Assembly: GCA_946885925.1 (NCBI GenBank) | Contig: CAMPHP010000274.1 | Coordinates: 1 to 5,459, forward strand | Reading direction: 5' to 3' | DNA length: 5,459 bases | Source: an uncultured Litorilinea sp. | GTDB lineage: Bacteria > Chloroflexota > Anaerolineae > Caldilineales > Caldilineaceae | Part shown: positions 1 to 5,459 of the stretch, in pieces | How the letters are laid out: every line of letters starts with the position of its first letter | Position numbering within the stretch: the first letter of the stretch is position 1 | The notes under the pieces: model-generated | What the model saw: the letters and a program-made list of their open reading frames with translations, nothing else | What the model was told of the DNA's origin: nothing | Database searches by the model: none | Made by a program: the position numbers and the translations under genes

Positions 1-3000
1 GTTCTACATGTCACCGCTTCCACTGCACCTGAGTTGATGGGTGCGCTAACAGAATTAGCGGAGACCACGGTTGCCCGTGCCGCCAGTACAGGCCGCGCGC
101 TCTCCTGGCAAATGGGATACTCTGACCTGTGCCCGCTGCACCCTACAAGCCGCAGTGCATTTGTCGCCCCGGTGCAGGTGGATGGGATGGGTGTGGCACT
201 CTTGGTGGTGGAGTCGTCCAAAACGGATGGATTCTGCCAGGACAAGCAAGCCATCGTAGCGGGTTTGGCGGTCTATTGTGCGCTCAAGCTGCGCTTAGTG
301 GCACAGGTTGAGCCGGTAGTTGTGGAAAATCATTATTTGCGGGCACTCATTGATCGCTCCGCAGATTTGCTAATGATCATGGACGAAACAGGGACATTGC
401 GCTATGCCAGTCCATCCTTCCTGCGCGTGCTGGGATACCGGCCTGAGGATTGGAGCGGGCGTACCCCGTGGGATCTCATTCATCCTGATGACCTTCCTGT
501 TGTTCTGACTACTTTCCAAAGTATTGTTGCAAACAAAGGATCTAGTGCTGTGCAATATCGCACTCGCCACATAGATGGTGGTTGGCGCGTTCTAGAGAGC
601 ACGGGACACTATTTCGACCAAGATAGATCTCCCATCATCGTCGTTAATTCTCACGATGTTACTGAGCATGTCCGCGCCAAGGTGATCCTGCAAGAGCAAG
701 AGGGGCGGTTGCGTGCCATTTTGGATGGTGCCCCGATGGGGATTATTTTGGCAGATAGGCAACGGATCGTTCACAGCAATCCGAAAATCCAGGAGATGCT
801 TGGCTACAGTGCCGAGGAGATGGCGCAACTCAGGCTTATTGATATCACCCATCCGGATGACGTGAGTACGTCTCACATCTTCTCTGAGGATATGAAAAGC
901 GGCAAGCGGACAAATTACCAGATCGAACGCCGGTATTTCCGTAAAAATGGTGAAGTCATGTGGGCGCGCCTGAGTGTTGCCGTCGTGAGCAATGGCGATG
1001 AGCCTGCACAATACTCGATCGGTATGATCGAGGACATTACCGAACAGAAGAGGATGCAGGTTACGCTACAGCGCCGCGATGCAATTCTAGAAGCCATGCG
1101 CTTGACGACAGAACAGTTTCTGAATAATAGCTTGGGCGAGGGCGACCTAGAGAGAGCCCTGGCAAGCTTAGGTCAGGCTACTGAAGTCTGCCGTGTTAGC
1201 ATTTATGAGGCAGAACGAGATGGGAATGGTGCGCTGCATCTATCCTGCCAACATGAGTGGCCTAAGCTTGAAGGTAGATTGCGTGGACAGGATCTTATTA
1301 CTCGCCTAGAACAAGATTGCCCCGGCTGGTTCATCTCGTTGGCGGAAGGCAGAGGTATTGTTGGTTGCTCTGATGATTTCCCCACCATCCAGCGGCAACT
1401 ACTCAATGTCCACGGCGTGAAGTCGTTGGTTCTCAAGCCTATCTTTGTTGGACAGCGATGGTGGGGAATTCTGGCGCTTGAGGATACTCTCCACGCGCGC
1501 CAATGGTCGGTCGCCGAGCAAGATGCTTTGCAAACAGCCGTCAGCACCCTGGGCGCTGCACTCCAACGGCAGGAAGCCGAAGCCGCTTTGCGTCAGAGCG
1601 AACAACTTTACCGCGCCGTTGTAGAAGATCAGACGGAACTTATCTGCCGCTGGTTGCCTGATCGCCAATTGGTTTTTGCGAATGAGCACTTCTACCGTTA
1701 TGTGGCATACTCGCAAGATGAAGTGGGCGGTCGCACGATCGAGCCAAATATACCACCAGATGATTTCGATGCATTGAGTACCGCGCTTGGCCGCCTCTCC
1801 CCTCAAAATCCTTGTATTACCCATGAGCACCGGATCATCCTTCCGACTGGAGAGATGCGCTGGTTGGCGTGGACCTTCAGAGCCATATTTGATGCATGTG
1901 GAAATCTGGTTGAGACTCAAGGCGTGGGACGCGACATGACAGAACAGAAACTCCTGGAACATGAACTTCAACTTGCCAAAGAGGTGGCCGAAGCTGCTAC
2001 GCTGGCTAAATCGGAGTTTCTCGCTAACATGAGCCATGAGATCCGTACCCCGCTGAATGCTGTGATTGGCATGACCAGCCTCTTGGTGGATACAAATCTC
2101 TCCAAAGAGCAGCGTAATTTTGTGGAGACAATTCGCATCAGCGGTGACGCACTGCTTACGGTGATTAATGACATTCTGGACTTTTCCAAGATCGAGGCCC
2201 ACAAGCTCGAACTGGAACAACATCCATTTGATTTGCGCCAGTGTGTGGAAGAGGCGTTGGATCTGGTGGCGGTCGGGGCGACGGAAAAAGGCATTGAACT
2301 CAACTACCAGATTGATCCAAGCCTCCCGCCTATTGTAGGCGGCGATGTCACGCGCCTGCGCCAGATTCTCGTCAACCTTCTCTCCAACGCGGTCAAGTTC
2401 ACCGAGAAGGGTGAAGTTACGGTCGCAGTTCGCGCGGCAGAGTGGACTGCTTCCTACATCAGTGACAGCGGACACTCCGCCCGCTACAAGTTGCGTTTCA
2501 GCATTCGCGATACAGGCATTGGCATTCCTGCCGACAAAATGCACCGGCTCTTTCAGTCATTTAGCCAGGTCGATACGTCCACCACACGTAAATATGGGGG
2601 GACAGGCTTGGGATTGGTCATTAGTCGTCGCCTGTGCGAATTGATGGGGGGAGAGATGTGGGCTGAAAGCGAAGGAATCCTGGGGCGCGGCACTACCTTT
2701 TACTTCACCATTGCAGTGGATAAGCTCGAGAACCTACCCAAACCGCACGCTCGCGCAACCAAGTTGACGAGTATGCGGCATCTCCAACTAGAAGACGCTC
2801 AGTGGCGTCCACTGCGGATTCTTCTGGCCGAAGACAATGTGGTGAACCAAAAAGTCGCTCTGCAAATTCTGAGACGAATCGGCTATGAGGCAGATGTCGC
2901 CGCAGACGGCTTAGAGGTGCTGGACGCACTGCGCCGCCAATCCTATGACTTGATCTTGATGGATGTGCAGATGCCGCGGATGGACGGACTTGAAACAACC

Positions 3001-3213
3001 CGCCATATCCGCCAAACGTGGCCGCTGGCCCAACAACCGCGCATTATCGCCATGACAGCCAATGCCATGCCAGGGGATCGGGCCATGTGCCTAGCTGCGG
3101 GGATGAATGACTATATTCCAAAGCCTGTGCGACTTCAAGACCTGCTCGCTGTGCTGGATACGGCTTTATTTCATGCCCGTGGTGGCGATGCCAGTGGTGA
3201 TAAAGCGTTGTAA
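1..3213 (+). CDS. Hybrid sensor histidine kinase, 5'-partial (GAF-PAS-PAS-GAF-PAS-HisKA-HATPase-REC)
   Basis: This is a cytoplasmic-looking multi-sensor kinase that would autophosphorylate on His and pass the phosphate to its own receiver domain. Residues are numbered by codon from base 1. There is the C-terminal half of a GAF domain at 1-101, PAS at about 110-222 and 235-347, GAF at 361-523, PAS at 534-648, a short helical linker, HisKA at 669-736, HATPase_c at about 781-895 and REC at 938-1053. The H-box reads [12 protein letters not shown] with the phospho-acceptor His679. The N-box Asn796, G1 DTGIGIP (837-843), F-box FQSFSQVD and G2 GGTGLGL (866-872) are all intact, so the kinase core should be active. 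The receiver has acidic E944/D945, phospho-acceptor Asp988, Thr1019 and Lys1041. No membrane segment and no HPt domain are visible. The frame is open to the left edge; TTG at 34 and ATG at 37 are internal codons, since starting there would cut the first GAF in half. The ligands of the sensor domains cannot be told. The protein ends in a short, non-conserved tail overlapping the neighbouring permease gene. Confidence 0.95.
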   Translation, partial: VLHVTASTAPELMGALTELAETTVARAASTGRALSWQMGYSDLCPLHPTSRSAFVAPVQVDGMGVALLVVESSKTDGFCQDKQAIVAGLAVYCALKLRLVAQVEPVVVENHYLRALIDRSADLLMIMDETGTLRYASPSFLRVLGYRPEDWSGRTPWDLIHPDDLPVVLTTFQSIVANKGSSAVQYRTRHIDGGWRVLESTGHYFDQDRSPIIVVNSHDVTEHVRAKVILQEQEGRLRAILDGAPMGIILADRQRIVHSNPKIQEMLGYSAEEMAQLRLIDITHPDDVSTSHIFSEDMKSGKRTNYQIERRYFRKNGEVMWARLSVAVVSNGDEPAQYSIGMIEDITEQKRMQVTLQRRDAILEAMRLTTEQFLNNSLGEGDLERALASLGQATEVCRVSIYEAERDGNGALHLSCQHEWPKLEGRLRGQDLITRLEQDCPGWFISLAEGRGIVGCSDDFPTIQRQLLNVHGVKSLVLKPIFVGQRWWGILALEDTLHARQWSVAEQDALQTAVSTLGAALQRQEAEAALRQSEQLYRAVVEDQTELICRWLPDRQLVFANEHFYRYVAYSQDEVGGRTIEPNIPPDDFDALSTALGRLSPQNPCITHEHRIILPTGEMRWLAWTFRAIFDACGNLVETQGVGRDMTEQKLLEHELQLAKEVAEAATLAKSEFLANMSHEIRTPLNAVIGMTSLLVDTNLSKEQRNFVETIRISGDALLTVINDILDFSKIEAHKLELEQHPFDLRQCVEEALDLVAVGATEKGIELNYQIDPSLPPIVGGDVTRLRQILVNLLSNAVKFTEKGEVTVAVRAAEWTASYISDSGHSARYKLRFSIRDTGIGIPADKMHRLFQSFSQVDTSTTRKYGGTGLGLVISRRLCELMGGEMWAESEGILGRGTTFYFTIAVDKLENLPKPHARATKLTSMRHLQLEDAQWRPLRILLAEDNVVNQKVALQILRRIGYEADVAADGLEVLDALRRQSYDLILMDVQMPRMDGLETTRHIRQTWPLAQQPRIIAMTANAMPGDRAMCLAAGMNDYIPKPVRLQDLLAVLDTALFHARGGDASGDKAL
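2011..2688 (+). other. Kinase core (HisKA dimerisation domain plus HATPase_c) of the hybrid kinase
   Basis: This segment covers the catalytic part of the hybrid kinase. The phospho-acceptor His codon is at 2035-2037 inside [16 protein letters not shown], the HisKA signature typical of hybrid kinases. The ATP-binding domain shows [10 protein letters not shown] (Asn codon 2386-2388), DTGIGIP (2509-2529) and GGTGLGL (2596-2616). No key residue is missing, so I infer a working kinase rather than a degenerate sensor. Confidence 0.93.
2812..3159 (+). other. C-terminal receiver (REC) domain of the hybrid kinase
   Basis: The domain runs from LRILLAEDN to the LLAVLD helix. The phospho-acceptor Asp is at 2962-2964 within [12 protein letters not shown], the conserved Thr is at 3055-3057 (AMTANAM) and the conserved Lys is at 3121-3123 (IPKPV). 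All catalytic positions are present. No output or HPt domain follows, so the phosphate would either move on to a separate HPt protein, not seen here, or act within the protein by controlling the kinase. Confidence 0.93.
3166..3213. other. 48-bp convergent overlap of kinase and malG-like coding ends
   Basis: The last 15 codons plus stop of the kinase are also, on the other strand, the last 15 codons plus stop of the permease. The two frames are in exact codon register. The kinase stop TAA (3211-3213) is read as Leu TTA in the permease, and the permease stop TAA (3168-3166) is read as Leu TTA in the kinase. The permease end is the conserved one; the kinase tail [14 protein letters not shown] looks like filler. 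I see no hairpin with a T-run in or next to the overlap. Confidence 0.9.
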
Positions 3214-4221
3214 AAAGGCGAAAACCAGGGTAATCGGGAGCAGGGTGAGCACGGTCATCGCCAGTACATAGTGCCACTGCACATTGAGCTCGCCCTGGAA
3301 TGCAGCCAGACCTACTTGGAGCGTAAAGAGTTCGCTGCGAGTCAACACAATCAAGGGCCAGAGAAAGTCGTTCCAGCGCCACATCACCGAGAAGATCGCC
3401 AAGACAGCCATTGCCGGGGCAGCAAGGGGCAGGACGATCTGCCAATAGACACGCCACTCCGATGCGCCATCAATGCGCGCCGAGGCCAGCAATTCGTCGG
3501 GAATGGTGATCATATATTGGCGCAAAAGGAAAACTCCGGTGGGAGTAGCAGCACCCGGAACGATGACGCCAAGCAGATTGTTGTTCCAGCCGATGCCGGT
3601 AATGACCAGGAAGACTGGCACAAGGATGACCGAGATGGGGATCATCAGCGTGCTAATGATGATGACGAAGATCGCCTGTTGCCCGCGAAACTCATATTTA
3701 GCAAGGGCAAAGGCCGCCATGCTGTTAATGACTAAGGTGAGTAGGGTGGCGGCGACCGTAACGATGACACTATTACGCAGATAGACCAGGAAGTTAAAGC
3801 GCTGGAGAGGCTCTGTGTAGTTCTCCCAGGCAAAGCGCAGCGTGCGTACTTCGGTGCGTTGGTTGATGTTGACCCGAATAATCTCATCTGGCGCGTTGGG
3901 GTCAACCATCTGCGCTTCTAACCCCACACGCCGTACTTGGGCGAGTTGGCGCGTTGATCCATCTTCCATTGTCACTGTGTACAGCGGGAGAGGCTCATCA
4001 TAACCAGGCACCTCGACCGTCACGGTGTCATAGGGGAGCAGGTCTGGTGGAAAGCGTACTAGGGCGGCTGGCGTTTTGAAAGAAGACATCACCAGCCAGA
4101 CGACTGGCAAAAACATGAGCAGCGTCCCCAGAGTAAGATAGAGATAGGTAAAAATGTCAGTCCAGTGAAGCTGACTCTTTCCCCGTGTACGAGTGAGATA
4201 GTCGCTGACAACGGCAAACAT
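3166..4221 (-). CDS. Carbohydrate ABC transporter permease, MalG-like (CUT1 family)
   Basis: This is one of the two membrane subunits of a binding-protein-dependent sugar importer; with the MalF-like partner it forms the translocation path. It has 351 residues, against just under 300 for E. coli MalG. Membrane segments are seen at about 22-46, 147-174, 183-206, 218-236, 267-291 and 317-338. The cytoplasmic EAA loop that docks on the ATPase is clear at 243-265 ([19 protein letters not shown], ending in LP). The C-terminal [15 protein letters not shown] matches the usual QR-x(n)-G-x(n)-G end of MalG proteins, so the 3' end is intact even though it overlaps the kinase gene. The extra length lies in a roughly 95-residue loop between the first two membrane segments. 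The ATG at 4221 is backed by the ribosome binding site AAGGAAGGT six bases upstream. The gene follows the malF-like gene after 76 bp and is probably co-transcribed with it. The transported sugar cannot be told from the sequence. Confidence 0.95.
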   Translation of the reverse strand: MFAVVSDYLTRTRGKSQLHWTDIFTYLYLTLGTLLMFLPVVWLVMSSFKTPAALVRFPPDLLPYDTVTVEVPGYDEPLPLYTVTMEDGSTRQLAQVRRVGLEAQMVDPNAPDEIIRVNINQRTEVRTLRFAWENYTEPLQRFNFLVYLRNSVIVTVAATLLTLVINSMAAFALAKYEFRGQQAIFVIIISTLMIPISVILVPVFLVITGIGWNNNLLGVIVPGAATPTGVFLLRQYMITIPDELLASARIDGASEWRVYWQIVLPLAAPAMAVLAIFSVMWRWNDFLWPLIVLTRSELFTLQVGLAAFQGELNVQWHYVLAMTVLTLLPITLVFAFLQRFITTGIATTGMK

Positions 4222-4297
4222 AGTGCGACCTTCCTTTTTCTACGTCCTTTTTTTCTGCCTTTTTTCTACGCCGCCCTCTTTTTTACGCCTTACCAGC
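4222..4297 (-). other. Spacer between malF-like and malG-like genes, purine-rich on the coding strand
   Basis: This 76-bp gap is strongly strand-biased: the + strand is mostly C and T, so the transcript would be rich in A and G. On the coding strand it holds related blocks GCGTAAAAAAGAGG, GCGTAGAAAAAAGGC and ACGTAGAAAAAGGA at uneven spacing (the TACG complement lies at 4284, 4267 and 4241). No hairpin terminator is evident, which fits read-through from malF to malG. The last block merges with the malG ribosome binding site. Alternatively it is simply low-complexity intergenic DNA. Confidence 0.6.
4228..4236 (-). promoter_or_regulatory. Ribosome binding site of the malG-like gene
   Basis: The coding strand reads AAGGAAGGT, a near-complete Shine-Dalgarno sequence, six bases before the ATG at 4221. 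It fixes the start of this gene. Confidence 0.8.
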
Positions 4298-5338
4298 TCA
4301 TTGTGTCACGTCGGTGTTTTGCCCGATGCGGAGTTGTATCAGCGTAAAAATGAGCAATGCAAGCCCCAAGACGACAGACGCCGCCGAAGCAAGCCCGAAT
4401 TGTGAGATCTGGCTCGCAAATCCCGTTTCATAGATATATTGCACAATGTAAGTCGTGGCTGTGCCAGGTCCGCCGCCTGTCAGCACCCAGACTTGGTCAA
4501 AGACCTGTACGGCGCGGATGACCGCCAATACGGTCACCACCAACATGGTGGGCATCAGTAGCGGCAGGGTAATGTGGCGGAAACTTTGCCACTGGTTCGT
4601 CCCATCCATTGCGCCTGCCTCGTAGAGTTCAGCGGGGATGGATTGGAGACCCGCAAGCAAAATGAGCATATAGAAGCCCATCTGCGCCCAAGTGCTGATA
4701 AAGATCACCCAAAACACAGCCCAGTTGGGATCGAGGAAAAAGACAATCGGCTCTATGCCAAAGCTCACCAGGACTGCGTTCAGCAAGCCGTCGCGCTGGA
4801 GGATCCACTTCCAAATCAGCGCCACAACAACGGGCGAGAGCAGTACAGGATAGAAAAAGACACTGCGAAAGAACCCCCGCCCGCGTACGGCACGGTTGAG
4901 CACTACGGCTGTGAGCAGTGCCCACAGAACCATTGCAGCCACCTGAAAGATCACATAGAAAATTGTGTTATAGACACCCCGCCAAAAGCGGTCTTCACGG
5001 CAACTGTTGGGGTTAAAGAAATTGTCACAATCGAATAGTTGCTCGAAGTTTTGAGTACCCACAAAGGGGCGATCCTGCGGAAACAGGGCTGTGCCGCCTG
5101 TAAAAGCATAGTAGAAATTGAGCAGCATCGGGAAGAGGACAAAGATGCCAAAGATCAGAAGATTCGGCAAGACAAAGAAATAGGCCATGCGCTTGCTGCC
5201 GATGTACCGCTGCAACCCGCCAAAGAAAATATCTAGGAAATTCATCAGTGCCGCATAGATCGCATAGAAGATCGATTCGGCCTGTACTCGAATCGGGGAT
5301 CGATCCGCTGTGCTTGAAAGGTGACTTTTCTCAGTCAT
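4298..5338 (-). CDS. Carbohydrate ABC transporter permease, MalF-like (CUT1 family)
   Basis: This is the first permease subunit of the sugar importer, 346 residues from the chosen start. A polar N-terminus is followed by a hydrophobic or amphipathic stretch at 22-42. Membrane segments then come at about 51-79, 122-147, 157-180, 207-231, 261-281 and 318-336. The EAA loop at 238-260 (ELYEAGAMDGTNQWQSFRHI, then TLPL) and the following VFDQVWVLTGGGPGTAT are typical of MalF-like permeases. The frame could start further upstream at 5380, but that ATG has no ribosome binding site and lies inside a short tandem repeat. The ATG at 5338 has AGGA five bases upstream, so I take it as the start. The first extracytoplasmic loop carries two cysteines (104 and 113). 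A substrate-binding protein gene is expected beyond the right edge. No ATPase gene is in the window. Confidence 0.94.
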   Translation of the reverse strand: MTEKSHLSSTADRSPIRVQAESIFYAIYAALMNFLDIFFGGLQRYIGSKRMAYFFVLPNLLIFGIFVLFPMLLNFYYAFTGGTALFPQDRPFVGTQNFEQLFDCDNFFNPNSCREDRFWRGVYNTIFYVIFQVAAMVLWALLTAVVLNRAVRGRGFFRSVFFYPVLLSPVVVALIWKWILQRDGLLNAVLVSFGIEPIVFFLDPNWAVFWVIFISTWAQMGFYMLILLAGLQSIPAELYEAGAMDGTNQWQSFRHITLPLLMPTMLVVTVLAVIRAVQVFDQVWVLTGGGPGTATTYIVQYIYETGFASQISQFGLASAASVVLGLALLIFTLIQLRIGQNTDVTQ

Positions 5339-5343
5339 GGTAT

Positions 5344-5347
5344 TCCT
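5344..5347 (-). promoter_or_regulatory. Ribosome binding site deciding the malF-like start
   Basis: The coding strand reads GATAGGAATACC and then ATG at 5338, giving an AGGA core with a five-base spacer. The in-frame ATG at 5380 has only TTGTTGTTTA before it, with no purine-rich site. This favours the shorter 346-residue protein over the 360-residue one. Confidence 0.7.
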
Positions 5348-5373
5348 ATCAAAATCAACAACAAATATCTCAG

Positions 5374-5415
5374 CAACCATTAAACAACAACCATTAAACT
5401 ACAATTATTAAACAA
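5374..5415. repeat. 14-bp tandem repeat, three copies, in the transporter leader
   Basis: On the + strand the unit is CAACCATTAAACAA (5374-5387). It is followed by CAACCATTAAACTA (5388-5401, one change) and CAATTATTAAACAA (5402-5415, two changes). A decayed start of a fourth copy (CAACTGTAAG) follows. The array lies 36 to 77 bases upstream of the chosen malF-like start. It could be a set of operator sites, a slippage-prone spacer or a chance low-complexity tract; the sequence alone does not decide. Confidence 0.8.
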
Positions 5416-5459
5416 CAACTGTAAGAGAATATCTAGGGGAACATCAAGAGAACACCATA

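Larger units (their letters stand above)
5339..5459 (-). promoter_or_regulatory. AT-rich leader upstream of the malF-like gene
   Basis: This is 121 bp of non-coding sequence, richer in A and T than the genes, holding the 14-bp repeats and the malF ribosome binding site. It may contain a promoter, but no pair of -35 and -10 boxes is convincing: TTGATG near 5446 is followed after 17 bases only by the poor box TTACAG. I also see no terminator for a gene further right. It may instead be the spacer after an upstream binding-protein gene in the same operon. Confidence 0.4.

Noticed and set aside
34..39. TTG (34) and ATG (37) as the start of the kinase gene
   Set aside because: The frame is open back to base 1, no ribosome binding site precedes these codons, and starting here would leave half a GAF domain.
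1399..2544. A 381-codon open frame on the minus strand inside the kinase gene
   Set aside because: It runs in codon register opposite the kinase frame, covering GAF, PAS, HisKA and ATPase regions that are clearly conserved on the + strand. Its translation shows no recognisable domain. It exists because the kinase happens not to use TTA, CTA or TCA codons there.
3183..3193. Small palindrome TGGCGATGCCA as a bidirectional terminator between the convergent genes
   Set aside because: The stem is only four base pairs with a three-base loop, no T-run follows in either direction, and it lies inside both coding sequences.
5339..5380. N-terminal 14-residue extension of the malF-like protein from the ATG at 5380
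   Set aside because: There is no ribosome binding site before 5380, the codon lies in a tandem repeat, and the ATG at 5338 has a well-spaced AGGA.
5228..5437. The 10-mer AATATCTAGG occurring twice, exactly 200 bp apart (5228 and 5428)
   Set aside because: The first copy lies inside malF codons and reads as ordinary protein sequence. A 10-bp match in AT-rich DNA without further extension is most likely chance.
5423..5452. Direct repeat AAGAGAA at 5423 and 5446, as a possible target-site duplication
   Set aside because: Seven bases of low-complexity sequence with only 16 bp between copies, no inverted ends and no transposase remnant.

Overview
The window holds three protein-coding genes and almost no spare DNA. 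The left 60% is the 3' part of a large soluble hybrid sensor histidine kinase on the + strand. The right 40% is a pair of minus-strand permease genes for a CUT1-family (maltose/oligosaccharide type) sugar ABC transporter, arranged malF-like then malG-like in the direction of transcription. Base composition is moderate by eye, a little above 50% GC in the genes, with a clearly AT-rich leader at the right edge. The multi-PAS/GAF hybrid kinase, together with permeases carrying an enlarged first extracytoplasmic loop, resembles what I recall of Chloroflexota. That assignment is an impression from protein style, not a demonstrated placement.

Layout: (1) Positions 1-3213, + strand: partial GAF, PAS, PAS, GAF, PAS, HisKA, HATPase_c, REC. 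The frame is open to the left edge and the first GAF lacks its N-terminal half, so the true start lies upstream of the window. (2) Positions 3166-4221, - strand: malG-like permease whose 3' end overlaps the kinase 3' end by 48 bp, codon facing codon. (3) Positions 4222-4297: a 76-bp spacer that is purine-rich on the coding strand and carries a good ribosome binding site. (4) Positions 4298-5338, - strand: malF-like permease; I move its start to the ATG at 5338, which has a Shine-Dalgarno sequence. (5) Positions 5339-5459: AT-rich leader with three tandem copies of a 14-bp repeat.

How the parts work together: the two permeases should form the heterodimeric membrane channel of one sugar importer. 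The solute-binding protein gene usually lies just upstream of malF, which here means beyond the right edge. No ATPase gene is visible, so it is either further away or shared with other importers. The kinase has no visible membrane segment and no linked separate response regulator. Its only tie to the transporter in this window is the convergent 3' overlap, so a functional link between sugar uptake and the kinase is not shown.

I did not find a clearly new biological system. The most noteworthy points are the in-register antisense overlap of the two gene ends, the 14-bp repeat array in the transporter leader, and the long extracytoplasmic insertion in the malG-like protein.
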